Below, in pieces: positions 11,101-19,488 of a stretch of DNA of 64,000 nucleotides. The stretch is taken from the NCBI GenBank assembly GCA_039586095.1, contig JBDHLB010000015.1, positions 18,621 through 82,620 of the forward strand, read 5' to 3'. The first letter of the stretch is position 1. The number at the start of each line of letters is the position of its first letter. The position numbers were made by a program, and so were the translations under genes. A model generated the notes under the pieces. That model searched no databases, was not told the DNA's origin, and was given only the letters and a program-made list of their open reading frames with translations. Source of the stretch: JBDHBD01 sp039586095 (GTDB lineage Bacteria; Gemmatimonadota; Gemmatimonadetes; Palauibacterales; Palauibacteraceae).

Positions 11101-11196
11101 TTGAACCGGACGGTACTCGTGACGGGTGGAGCCGAATTCATCGGCTCGGCTCTCATCGGCACATACGGAGGGGAGCGTCTGGGGGTCGTCGCATGA
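11101..11196 (+). pseudogene. rmlB: N-terminal remnant of dTDP-glucose 4,6-dehydratase
   Basis: A 31-codon frame (TTG start, TGA stop overlapping the rmlA ATG as ATGA) reads LNRTVLVTGGAEFIGSAL, clearly the first beta-strand and NAD-binding loop of RmlB (family consensus ILVTGGAGFIGSAL). The middle Gly of the loop is Glu. After about 18 residues the similarity ends, and more than 300 residues of a normal RmlB are missing. I interpret it as the stub of a deleted rmlB. The alternative is a short translated leader that couples to rmlA. No catalytic residues remain, so it cannot function. Confidence 0.6.
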
Positions 11197-12137
11197 CGGA
11201 TACGGCTGTCGGCGGGCTCGCCAAACGTGCGGGCGGACGGAAGCCGAAGAGCGCGACGGCTCGCAGGGGAATACTCCTGGCCGGCGGCTCGGGCACCCGG
11301 CTGTATCCGTTGACCCGAGTCGTCAGCAAGCAGCTGCTGGCCGTCTACGACAAGCCGCTCGTCTGCTACCCGCTGTCAACGCTCATGCTGGCCAACATCC
11401 GGGACGTGCTCGTGATCACGACGCCCGGTGACACAGCGCTGTTCCAGAATCTGCTCGGCGACGGATCCCAGTGGGGAATCCGTCTTTCGTACGCCGTGCA
11501 GCGGACGCCCGATGGCATCGCGCAAGCGCTCCTCATCGCGAAGGAGCATCTGGCGGGTCAGCCATCCGCGCTCGTGCTCGGCGACAGCATCTTCTACGGC
11601 CACGGCCTGACGGAACGCCTCCAGTCGGCTGCAGCGACGCCGGACGGAGCCACGCTGTTCGGCTACCGTGTGCGGGACCCTGAACGGTACGGAGTGGCAG
11701 AGTTCGGCGAGGACGGGCAGATAGTCGGGTTGGAAGAAAAGCCCGAGCTCCCGCGGTCCAACTACGCCGTGACGGGTCTCTATTTCTACGACGGACGGGC
11801 AGCCGACCTGGCGGCCGAACTCCGGCCTTCTGCGCGAGGCGAGCTCGAGATCACCGATCTGAACCGACGATATCTGGAGCTTGGCCAGCTGCGTCTCGAG
11901 TGCCTGGGGCGTGGTGACGCGTGGCTGGACACCGGTACACCGGGCTCCCTTCTGGAGGCCGCGAACTTCATCCGCACCATGGAGGAACGACAGGGTCTGA
12001 AGATCGCTTGCCTGGAGGAGGTTGCCTATCGCATGGGCTTCATCGACCTGCAAGGCCTCGAGCGTGCCGCCTGTCCATACGGCGATTCCGCGTATGGCCG
12101 CTATATCCGCGAGCTCATCAGGAACGAGGCGACCTGA
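11193..12137 (+). CDS. rmlA: Glucose-1-phosphate thymidylyltransferase
   Basis: First enzyme of dTDP-L-rhamnose synthesis: glucose-1-phosphate + dTTP to dTDP-glucose. The 314 residues include the nucleotide-binding signature G31GSGTR and following Lys (SKQLLAVYDKP), LGDSIFYG, EEKPELPRSNYAVTGLYFYD and GDAWLDTGTP, so all expected motifs are intact. A 24-residue basic N-terminal extension is unusual; a start closer to residue 25 is possible but I see no better ATG or GTG. The rmlB remnant's stop overlaps its start. It is followed by an rmlC remnant and intact rmlD. Confidence 0.93.
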   Translation: MTDTAVGGLAKRAGGRKPKSATARRGILLAGGSGTRLYPLTRVVSKQLLAVYDKPLVCYPLSTLMLANIRDVLVITTPGDTALFQNLLGDGSQWGIRLSYAVQRTPDGIAQALLIAKEHLAGQPSALVLGDSIFYGHGLTERLQSAAATPDGATLFGYRVRDPERYGVAEFGEDGQIVGLEEKPELPRSNYAVTGLYFYDGRAADLAAELRPSARGELEITDLNRRYLELGQLRLECLGRGDAWLDTGTPGSLLEAANFIRTMEERQGLKIACLEEVAYRMGFIDLQGLERAACPYGDSAYGRYIRELIRNEAT

Positions 12138-12156
12138 CGGTGGGCGAGGCGGACTG

Positions 12157-12345
12157 GTGCACTGCCGGACCTATGACGAACTGCCGAATCCCATTCTGAT
12201 AGAACGGGACCTGCGCGAGAACGATCGGGGCAGGTTCGTCGAGACTCGGCATGAGCAGAAATACCGCGATCGCGGGCTAGGAGTCCGATTCGTGCTGGCG
12301 TACAGCTCGCACTCGCGGCACAGGGTGAGAGCTTCGAGAACCTGA
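12157..12345 (+). pseudogene. rmlC: N-terminal remnant of dTDP-4-dehydrorhamnose 3,5-epimerase
   Basis: A 62-codon frame (possible GTG start) contains LPNPILIERDLRENDRGRF followed by VETRHEQKY, matching the RmlC N-terminus (consensus: I.GV.LIEPKVFGDERGFF then ES). The next segment, normally FVQDNHS...GVLRGLH with the catalytic His, has decayed to RFVLAYSSHSRHRVRAS and then stops. About two-thirds of the usual ~180 residues are missing. It lies exactly where rmlC is commonly found, between rmlA and rmlD. A normal epimerase must be encoded elsewhere if rhamnose is made. Confidence 0.65.
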
Positions 12346-12398
12346 GAGAACGTGCGCTGCTGCCTGAGTATCGAGTCGAATCAAGGGGGGGTGGGGAC

Positions 12399-13322
12399 GT
12401 GGTGACGCTGCTGACTGGCCGGACGGGCCAGCTTGGACGGGCGCTCGCGCCTCGGCTGTCGGAATTCGGACCCGTCGTGGCGCCGCCACGCGCAGAACTG
12501 GATCTGACCGACGCCGGCGCGATCGCGCGAGTGATGCGACGGGTACAGCCCGATCTGATCGTCAACGTGGCCGCCTACACCGCCGTCGACAGAGCGGAAA
12601 CCGAGCGCGATGTGGCGTTGGCGACGAACAGCCGGGCGCCAGGGATGCTCGCCCGCGAGGCCGTGCGTCACGGGACCGCCGTCGTTCACTTCTCGACCGA
12701 TTACGTCTTCGATGGTGCGAAGGAAGGTGCCTACGAGGAGACGGATGAACCGGCTCCGCTCAGCTGGTATGGAGAGACCAAACTCGCCGGAGAGCGCGCC
12801 GTGCAGCGATCCGGGGCGCCTTATCTCATCTTCCGCCTGAGCTGGGTATACAGTCTCCGCGGCCCGAGCTTTCTGCGCACGATGCTGCGGCTGTTCGCCG
12901 AGCAGGATGTCATCCGGGTCGTCGATGATCAGCACGGCAGCCCGACTTGGTCTTCCGCGATTGCCGAGGGTGTGGTGGCCGCCGTGGAGCGGACGACCCG
13001 GTCTTCGGGTGGCGTGGCGGCCGGAGTCCGGGCAGTGCAGGGGACCTATCACCTCAGCGCTGCCGGACGAACCACCTGGTATGGCTTCGCCTCCCGTATT
13101 CTCGAGTACGCCCGTTCTTCGCCGGCAGTGGGTCACAGTCTCGCGACTCGGATCGATCCGATCTCGTCCGAGCGGTACCCGCTTCCCGCCCCCAGACCGC
13201 AAAACAGCGTGCTGGCGAACCGCCGATTCCGAGACACGTTCGGCCTTTCGCTCCCGAGTTGGGACGACCAGTTGGAGGATTGCCTGTCAGAGCTCTCCAA
13301 AGCCGCCGTCGCCGTCGCCTGA
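12399..13322 (+). CDS. rmlD: dTDP-4-dehydrorhamnose reductase
   Basis: Last step of dTDP-L-rhamnose synthesis, an NAD(P)H-dependent reduction. The 307 residues are an SDR fold with the N-terminal GRTGQLG nucleotide loop, DLTD, the VNVAAYTAVDRAE segment, STDYVFDG and the catalytic YGETK (Y-x3-K), followed by RLSWVYS. The usual length and all key residues are present. GTG start after a G-rich AGGGGGGG site; an adjacent GTG three bases on is equivalent. It lies 53 nt after the rmlC remnant. Confidence 0.92.
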   Translation: MVTLLTGRTGQLGRALAPRLSEFGPVVAPPRAELDLTDAGAIARVMRRVQPDLIVNVAAYTAVDRAETERDVALATNSRAPGMLAREAVRHGTAVVHFSTDYVFDGAKEGAYEETDEPAPLSWYGETKLAGERAVQRSGAPYLIFRLSWVYSLRGPSFLRTMLRLFAEQDVIRVVDDQHGSPTWSSAIAEGVVAAVERTTRSSGGVAAGVRAVQGTYHLSAAGRTTWYGFASRILEYARSSPAVGHSLATRIDPISSERYPLPAPRPQNSVLANRRFRDTFGLSLPSWDDQLEDCLSELSKAAVAVA

Positions 13323-13412
13323 GCGCGCCGGTCTTGCGGCATGAAGTCGTGCGACGTATCGGAGGGATAGAACGCCTTCTCAGTTCCGCAGAGAGCCACG
13401 CGGGAGATTCCC

Positions 13413-14090
13413 ATGCGTACGCACGCTCTCATGACCTTCGTCGGTCTGGCCGTGGGGGCCGGCTGCCTCCCTAAACCGGGCCCGCTCGAAGATCCGATGG
13501 CCGAGCATTTCGGTCGGGCGAAGATGGTACACACGTCCGTTATGTACGGTGATCTGGCACTCGCCCGCGATGCGGCTCGAGGGCTGGCATCGGGTCCTGA
13601 GCCGGGTGGTCTGCCTCCAGGCTCCGAGCCCTTCATCCTCGAGTTGAGAGAGGCAGCGGCCTCGGCGGCAATGGCACAGGACTTCGCGGGTGCTGCACTT
13701 GCGGCCGGCTGGATGGCCCGCACGTGCGGCGAGTGTCACCAGGCGCAGCACGTCGAGCTGAAGCCGGGCGTCTCGTCTCGACCCGAGGGGCCGAGAGAGC
13801 TCACGGCCCACATGCAGCGTTACCGGTGGGCCGTGGACAGAATGTGGGAGGGGGTGATCGGCCCTTCCGAGGCTTCATGGGCCGCAGCCCTCGCGGTCCT
13901 CGAGAGCGAGCCGCCGGACGTCACCGAACTGGTCGATCGAGGGGTCGGGTATGCGGCGGCGCTGGCTCAGCGCGTCCCCGAGCTCGCCCGCGAAGGACGA
14001 TCGGCGGGCGACGTGAGCCCACGCTCGGAGGTGTTCGGGCAACTCCTGGCCGCGTGTGCCGACTGCCACGAGCAGGCGCGCGACTGGTAG
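13413..14090 (+). CDS. Dihaem lipoprotein, paralogue 1
   Basis: 225 residues. The signal peptide ends VGAG-C18 (lipobox), so it is anchored as a lipoprotein. Two haem motifs, C105GECH and C215ADCH, mark a dihaem c-type protein. It shares with the gene at 15279 the order PMAEHF-(A/G)-MVHT, the P-G-SEPF segment, HMxRxRWAVDRMW and identical placement of both CxxCH motifs, so the two are paralogues from duplication. The gene converges with an M28 peptidase only 10 nt away. An electron-transfer or haem-sensor role is inferred; the family is not recognised. Confidence 0.8.
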   Translation: MRTHALMTFVGLAVGAGCLPKPGPLEDPMAEHFGRAKMVHTSVMYGDLALARDAARGLASGPEPGGLPPGSEPFILELREAAASAAMAQDFAGAALAAGWMARTCGECHQAQHVELKPGVSSRPEGPRELTAHMQRYRWAVDRMWEGVIGPSEASWAAALAVLESEPPDVTELVDRGVGYAAALAQRVPELAREGRSAGDVSPRSEVFGQLLAACADCHEQARDW

Positions 14091-14100
14091 AAGCACGCGG

Positions 14101-15087
14101 CTACGGCGGCGGATCGTTGGTCGTCGCCAGCTCCAGGCCCACGTGAAACAGCATCTTCGCGACACGCGCCGTCTTGTCGAAATCGATGAGATCCGCCTCG
14201 TCGAACGGGGTATGGTACTGCGTGTGAAGTCCGCTGTGGAAGAAGAGCGCGGGGACGCCCAACCGGATAAACGCCCACTGGTCGGATCGTCGGATCAGGT
14301 TCTGGCCGGGCCACAGGTCTCCGGTCACGCTCAGGCCGAGCTCCGGATGGCGGTCGCCGACGGTCTCGGCGAGGCCGCCGATCTCCTCGGATGAGCGCAG
14401 AGCCGCGATGCTGCTTGGATCGTTTCGGCCCACCATGTCCATGTTCACGTTGGCGACGGTGCTTTCGATCGGGAAGGTCGGATTGTCCGTGTAGTGGAAG
14501 GCACCCAGCAGGCCGAGTTCCTCCGCGCTGAGCGCGATGAATACCAGGGACCGACGTGGCCGGGTGTCCAGCGTGGCAAACGCCTCCGCGAGCTCGAGCA
14601 GTACCGCCGTACCGGACGCGTTGTCGTCCGCGCCGTTGTAGATGGAGTCGCCGTCCACCTCGAGCCCGGTGCCGAGGTGATCCATGTGGGCGGTGAAGAT
14701 CACGTACTCGTCCCGCAGTCCCGGGTCGGAGCCTTCCAGCCAGCCGATCGTGTTCACGGCGTCGCGGGACTCGACGAGATCGAAACGCTGAAAGAACCCC
14801 TCCGTGCCTCCCGGCTGAAGACCCGCGTCCGCGAAGCGAGACGCGACGTACTCGGCGGTGCTCTCGAGCCCGGGGCTCGGAGTCCTCCGGCCCTGCATCG
14901 AATCGTGTGCGATCGTCTCGATGTCCGCTCGAACGTCCTCGAAGGTGATGCTGGCTATGGCCAGTTCGACCTGGGACGGCGGCGGGGCGATGGGGTCGGA
15001 CGATTCGCACGCGACCGCGATGAGCAACAGGGCCGCGAAGACGGCCGTCCTGGAGCGACCTCGTCGATCTTCGTTTGCGTTTCGCAA
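14101..15087 (-). CDS. M28-family zinc peptidase lipoprotein
   Basis: 328 residues. The TTG start follows GGGAG; the signal peptide ends IAVA-C27. The M28 metal-binding set is complete: TAH134MD, NGAD154DNASG, SAE189E190LG, NMD217MVG and YHTPFDE near the C-terminus. Such enzymes are secreted or cell-surface di-zinc aminopeptidases. It is inserted in antisense orientation between two paralogous dihaem lipoprotein genes on the plus strand. Confidence 0.92.
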   Translation of the reverse strand: MRNANEDRRGRSRTAVFAALLLIAVACESSDPIAPPPSQVELAIASITFEDVRADIETIAHDSMQGRRTPSPGLESTAEYVASRFADAGLQPGGTEGFFQRFDLVESRDAVNTIGWLEGSDPGLRDEYVIFTAHMDHLGTGLEVDGDSIYNGADDNASGTAVLLELAEAFATLDTRPRRSLVFIALSAEELGLLGAFHYTDNPTFPIESTVANVNMDMVGRNDPSSIAALRSSEEIGGLAETVGDRHPELGLSVTGDLWPGQNLIRRSDQWAFIRLGVPALFFHSGLHTQYHTPFDEADLIDFDKTARVAKMLFHVGLELATTNDPPP

Positions 15088-15278
15088 CCCTCTCGACTCC
15101 CGTTGTCGCGATTGCCTGAGCTCGCCGGCTGCGAGCGCGTCACCGGGCTGGTATGCGGCCGGCGGCGGAGCGTTCCCGGCGACCCCGGCCGGGCGCCGGG
15201 GGTGGACCGGACGCCACCGCGATCCTTAAGTTCCGTAAGTACCTTGAACAGCGTACGAAAAGGGAGATGGGGGGTTCG

Positions 15279-15962
15279 ATGAATCGCCGGTTTCTGCTGC
15301 TCAGCGTGCTGGTTACGGTGCTGCCTTCCGGCTGTGCGAAGTCCGACGTGCCACCTGTCATGGCCGCCCACTTTACCGAAGGCAACATGGTGCATACCGC
15401 GCTCGTCTTCGGGAATCTGGACGAAGCGAAAGTGCGTGCGCGAGCCCTGGCGGAGACGAGGACGCCCGACGATCTGCCCGATGGCTCGGAACCGTTCATG
15501 GATCAGATGCGGATGGCCGCCGCCAGCGTGGCCGATGCGTGGGTTCCCGAAGGCGCTGCCGTGGCGTCGGGCGAAGTGGCGAGCGCCTGCGGCTCGTGCC
15601 ACGGCATGTTCGACGCGGGGCCGCAGGTCGGGCTGGTGTGGGACCCATCCCCTGGCGACGATGCGATCCAGCACATGGATCGCCACCGTTGGGCCGTGGA
15701 CCGAATGTGGGACGGTCTGATGATCCCGTCAGACGAATGGTGGGCACGCGGGACGGAAGTGCTACGCGAGGAGCCTCTAGAAGAGCATGTCGTGTCGTCG
15801 ATGGGAGGCGATAAAGTGGCGCTGGCCGCCGCACGCGAGGTGCACGAGCTCGGACATGTAGGCCGCGGTCTCACCGATCCGGTGAAACGGGCCGAACTGT
15901 ATGGGATGGTGATGGCCAAGTGCGTCGACTGTCACCAGCGGACGAGAGATACGGAGGATTGA
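15279..15962 (+). CDS. Dihaem lipoprotein, paralogue 2
   Basis: 227 residues from the ATG at 15279, preceded by AGGGAG; an ATG 12 nt earlier is an alternative. The signal peptide ends LPSG-C19. CxxCH motifs fall at C104GSCH and C215VDCH, practically the same positions as in the gene at 13413, with shared HMDRHRWAVDRMW and SEPF blocks. Cell-envelope dihaem protein of unknown partner. A short inverted repeat (GGAGGA/TCCTCC, 15953-15971) spans its stop codon and could help end transcription against the convergent DUF4399 gene. Confidence 0.8.
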   Translation: MNRRFLLLSVLVTVLPSGCAKSDVPPVMAAHFTEGNMVHTALVFGNLDEAKVRARALAETRTPDDLPDGSEPFMDQMRMAAASVADAWVPEGAAVASGEVASACGSCHGMFDAGPQVGLVWDPSPGDDAIQHMDRHRWAVDRMWDGLMIPSDEWWARGTEVLREEPLEEHVVSSMGGDKVALAAAREVHELGHVGRGLTDPVKRAELYGMVMAKCVDCHQRTRDTED

Positions 15963-15998
15963 TCGTCCTCCCCGCCTGCGTCGATTTGGCCCTCGCGA

Positions 15999-16304
15999 CT
16001 ACTCCCGGACCGTAAAACGAACGGTATCGGCGACCGGCGGCTGTAGCGGCACGTGCAAGTTGTCTCCCGGCACCGCGATGATGCGGTGTTCACGCGGGTC
16101 GAGTCCCGTCACCGTGACCTCCGTCTCGCCGCCACCGAGGTGTAGTATCTCGGGCCCGGCCGGGATCGGGATGTCCCACGCGGTTACGTCTTGATCGATG
16201 GACGCGTGGTGGTGCGCGGTGTCGCGTCGCATCTCCGCGGCCGGCGCGATCTCGATGCCCTCTGCGGCCAGCCGGATCTGAACCGATGTGCTCAGGACTG
16301 CCAC
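15999..16304 (-). CDS. DUF4399-domain protein, apparently lacking its signal peptide
   Basis: 101 residues from a GTG at 16304. The sequence EIAPAAEMRRDTAHHHASID, then ILHLGGGETEVTVTGL and GDNLHVPLQPPV, are hallmarks of the DUF4399 beta-sandwich family with conserved His clusters. Family members normally start with a secretion signal and a short strand (V-x-V/I-x-x-P). The same frame continues upstream for about 35 codons with plausible homology (TVEVLGPSVRV) but reaches a TAG without an ATG, GTG or TTG or any signal peptide. The N-terminus is therefore truncated, frameshifted or uses an unusual start. Confidence 0.6.
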   Translation of the reverse strand: MAVLSTSVQIRLAAEGIEIAPAAEMRRDTAHHHASIDQDVTAWDIPIPAGPEILHLGGGETEVTVTGLDPREHRIIAVPGDNLHVPLQPPVADTVRFTVRE

Positions 16305-16657
16305 TCGGACGGAGGGCCCCAGAACCTCGACGGTACCGGGGGAGCGCGTCGCCAGCGCACCCCGTCGCGATATACCGGGCGGGTATTCCCACCGGAGCTA
16401 GCCGGCGATTCTTGATTTGGCACATACTTCCGGCCCTCCTGCTGGCACGCCGACGACCGAGTGCTATGTGCCAGGCTCTGCGTTCGGCGCTTCGGAAGAC
16501 AGGTCGAGGCCACTTCTGGCAGGGCCGGCGGCGGGCAGCTGGCATCGCACACGTCGAATCCTTCTTCTAGTTTCAGACCTTCTGGTTTCAGAGCCACGGC
16601 TCCCTCGAGATGCCGGCGCTCCGACCGACCCAACACTGGCTCATGAGGGATGACGTC
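16305..16657. other. Intergenic region between divergent DUF4399 and DUF2911 genes
   Basis: About 350 nt. Its first ~100 nt hold the in-frame upstream extension of the DUF4399 gene. Further right there is a short direct repeat TTTCAGA (near 16571 and 16586). I see no further gene and no confident promoter. Confidence 0.4.
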
Positions 16658-17896
16658 ATGCCAGACCCGAAACAACGCTCGATCGCTACCGGTATCATGG
16701 GCCAGCGTCCTTGTCGCGTGCTCCGGGGAATGTGGTTCGTGACCGGCGTTGCGCTGGCAGGAGCCGGCTGCGCCGAGCTGCAGGACGCGACCGCGACACG
16801 GGCGTATATTGAGCGGCTCGGGGTCGACACGACGGCGCTGGAGGTCTTCACGCGCTCGGCCGAGCGGATCGAGGGCACGGTCGTGGCGCGAAGTCCGATC
16901 ACACGGGTCGCGCACTACGCCGCCACGCTGCGTCCGGACGGATCGGTCTCGAGCCTGGCGGTCGATTTCGAGACGCCCGCCACAAATCCGGACGGGCCGC
17001 CCGCCTACCGGCTCCAGGTCACACTGGGCGCGGACAGCGCCACGATCATGACCATGCGCGGCGATAGAGTCGACACGTCGCGGGTCGCGGTTCCGCCCGG
17101 CACGGTGCCAACGGCCGGCCGCGTCAACCTGCCGGTCGGGCTGTGGGAGCATGTCACGCGACTCGCGACTGCGGCAGGATCCGACGAGTACCCGTTCGGC
17201 GTGCTGCTGGCCCAGGGCCAGGCGAGCCCCAACGCGGTCCAGCGGGTCGGCGCAGATACGGTAGCCACCAGCTTCTTCGGCAGCCCGATGCTGGTGGAGG
17301 TCGACGCGGAGGGACAGATCCTCGGTATTACTGGCCGGGAGACGACCTTCAAGATCGACGTCGAACCGGTGACCGACGTCGAGTTCGAGGACTTGAACCG
17401 GATGGCGGCGGAGTTCGCCGCCCGTGACGCGGCGGGCGAGGGGATGGGCGTGGCGTCCCCGGAGGCGACGGTACAGGTCGAGTCCGGTGGAGCGAAGTTC
17501 ACGATCCTCTACAGCCAGCCCGCGATGCGGGGCCGCGAGATCTGGGGCGGCCTCGTCGGATACGATACCGTATGGCGCACGGGGGCCAACGCGGCCACGC
17601 ATCTTGCGATCTCGCGCGATGTGCGGATCGGCGAGGTCGAGGTGCCGGCCGGAAACTACACGCTGTGGACTGCGTTCACACCCCAGAGCGCGACGTTGAT
17701 CATCAACGAGCAGACCAACATCTGGGGCACGGACTACGACGAGTCGTTCGACCTCGCGCGCGTGCCGATGGCGATGGAGATGCTCGATGAACCGCTCGAG
17801 CGCTTCACCATCGACGTGCTGCCCACGACAGCCGGGGCTGTTCTGCAGTTGAGCTGGGATCGAACTCGGTACTCGGTGCCACTGGTGGTGCGGTGA
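16658..17896 (+). CDS. DUF2911-domain lipoprotein
   Basis: 412 residues from the ATG at 16658, preceded by GAGGGA; an in-frame ATG 15 nt upstream is the alternative. The N-terminal signal ends LAGAG-C (lipobox). A beta-rich middle region of unknown function precedes a C-terminal DUF2911 domain (about 270-410) with the diagnostic REIWGGLVGYDTVWRTGANA and VPAGNYTLWTAF. DUF2911 proteins are extracytoplasmic and of unknown activity. Its stop overlaps the next start (GTGA), so it is translationally coupled to the M20 hydrolase. Confidence 0.85.
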   Translation: MPDPKQRSIATGIMGQRPCRVLRGMWFVTGVALAGAGCAELQDATATRAYIERLGVDTTALEVFTRSAERIEGTVVARSPITRVAHYAATLRPDGSVSSLAVDFETPATNPDGPPAYRLQVTLGADSATIMTMRGDRVDTSRVAVPPGTVPTAGRVNLPVGLWEHVTRLATAAGSDEYPFGVLLAQGQASPNAVQRVGADTVATSFFGSPMLVEVDAEGQILGITGRETTFKIDVEPVTDVEFEDLNRMAAEFAARDAAGEGMGVASPEATVQVESGGAKFTILYSQPAMRGREIWGGLVGYDTVWRTGANAATHLAISRDVRIGEVEVPAGNYTLWTAFTPQSATLIINEQTNIWGTDYDESFDLARVPMAMEMLDEPLERFTIDVLPTTAGAVLQLSWDRTRYSVPLVVR

Positions 17897-19488
17897 CCAA
17901 GGGCGCGAGTGGACGGCTTGTCGTCGGGCTCTGGCTGCTCGCAGCGGCGCTCCCGCCGGCGCCCGCCCTGGGGCAGGCGGACGGACTGAGTCGGAAGGAG
18001 ATCGACCGCCTCGCCGCGCTGGAGGAGCCCGCGGCGATTCGGACGTTCCGCGACTTCCTGCGACTGCCCAACGACGCGCGCTTTCCCGATGACATCAGAC
18101 GCGTGATCGAATGGTTGGAGCGTGCCTTCGAGGAGAGAGGTTTCACGACCCGCCGTCTGCCCACGCGCGGGAACGAGCTGCTGCTGGCCGAGCGTCACAC
18201 GCCCGGTGCGGAGCGCACCGCTCTGATCTATCTGCAGGCGGATGGACAACCGGTCGACCCGGCCGCGTGGGATCAGGAAAGTCCGTGGAAACCGGTGCTC
18301 AAAGCACCCGCGGGAAGTGGTGAGTGGCAGCCGATCCCGTGGGAACGTCTGAGCGGGGGCAATGCGAGCGACCGCGATCCCGAGTGGCGGATTTTCGCAC
18401 GCTCTTCATCCGATTCGAAGGGTCCGGTCGTCCAGTTCCTTTCGAGCGTGAGCGCGCTGAATGCCGCGGGCATCCTGCCCACCGTTCACTTGAAGGTCAT
18501 CGTGGACACGGAGGAAGAGCTGGGCTCGCCACCACTCCCGGATGCGGTGGAGCGTTTCCGCGAGGATCTCGCGGCCGACATGCTCGTGATCTTCGACGGC
18601 CCTCCACACGCTTCCGGCCAGCCCACGCTTTCGTTTGGCGCGCGCGGCATCGCGACGATCACGCTCACGGTGTACGGGCCGCGCACGCCACAGCACAGCG
18701 GCCACTACGGAAACTACGTGCCGAACCCGGCCGTCCGGCTGGCTCGCATTCTCGCGTCCATGAAGGACGAGCACGGCCGGGTTACGATACCCGGCTACTA
18801 CGACGGTGTGAAGCTCGATGAGACAACGCGGGCCGTGCTCGCGCAGGTGCCCGACGACGCGATCGCGCTCCAGCGAGCCATGGGGATCGGCGGGGCCGAC
18901 TCTGTGGCCGGCTCGCTTCAGGAGGCGCTCCAGTACCCGTCCCTGAACGTTCGTGGGCTGCGGGCCGGCTGGGTGGGCGAGCAGGCGCGCACGATCATTC
19001 CTTCCGAGGCGACGGCCGAGATCGATGTCCGCCTGGTCCGGGAGAGCGATCCGGACGGGTTGATCCGCAGCGTACGCCGTCACATCGAAGGGCTCGGCTA
19101 TCACCTTGTCGATGCCGTACCCACGGCAGAGGAGAGAGCCCGGTACCCGCGGCTGGCCCGCTTCGAGCACGAGGTTTCGTATGGAGCCTTCCGGACCGAG
19201 TTCGATTCCGAACCGGGTCGCTGGCTGAACGCCGCGCTGGCCAACCTGTTCGGGAAGGAGCCGATCCGCATTCGTACGATGGGCGGCTCGATTCCGATCA
19301 GTCCCTTCGTCAGCGCGCTCGAGGTGCCGGCCGTCATTGTCCCCACGGTGAATCCGGACAACAACCAACACAGTCCCAACGAGAATCTGCGGCTCGGGGA
19401 TTTTCTGGGCGGTCTTCGGACCATGATCGCTGTCCTGACCCAGCCGCTACCCGAACGGAATCCGTCGGGCCAGGGAGGTGGACGTTGA
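17893..19488 (+). CDS. Secreted M20-family hydrolase with Gln at the first zinc-ligand position
   Basis: 531 residues with a signal peptide (cleavage near ALGQA). M20 elements are in order: a segment YLQ115ADGQPVD where most members have H-x-D, the bridging Asp in ARSSSD174SKG, E207EE, FD235GPP, a dimerisation domain, and NQHSP near the C-terminus. Thus the first zinc-ligand His is replaced by Gln while the others remain, which may be a subfamily trait. It probably cleaves peptides or N-acyl amino acids in the envelope. GTG start coupled to the upstream gene; its own stop overlaps the next TTG. Confidence 0.85.
   Translation: MTKGASGRLVVGLWLLAAALPPAPALGQADGLSRKEIDRLAALEEPAAIRTFRDFLRLPNDARFPDDIRRVIEWLERAFEERGFTTRRLPTRGNELLLAERHTPGAERTALIYLQADGQPVDPAAWDQESPWKPVLKAPAGSGEWQPIPWERLSGGNASDRDPEWRIFARSSSDSKGPVVQFLSSVSALNAAGILPTVHLKVIVDTEEELGSPPLPDAVERFREDLAADMLVIFDGPPHASGQPTLSFGARGIATITLTVYGPRTPQHSGHYGNYVPNPAVRLARILASMKDEHGRVTIPGYYDGVKLDETTRAVLAQVPDDAIALQRAMGIGGADSVAGSLQEALQYPSLNVRGLRAGWVGEQARTIIPSEATAEIDVRLVRESDPDGLIRSVRRHIEGLGYHLVDAVPTAEERARYPRLARFEHEVSYGAFRTEFDSEPGRWLNAALANLFGKEPIRIRTMGGSIPISPFVSALEVPAVIVPTVNPDNNQHSPNENLRLGDFLGGLRTMIAVLTQPLPERNPSGQGGGR

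Noticed and set aside
12346..12398. In-frame extension of rmlD upstream (ENLRERALLPEYR)
   Set aside because: Does not match the RmlD or RmlC family; GTG at 12399 begins right at the Rossmann strand.
13867..15010. Minus-strand frame overlapping the M28 gene in another phase
   Set aside because: Low-complexity Arg/Gly/Pro composition; the M28 frame has the complete metal-binding set.
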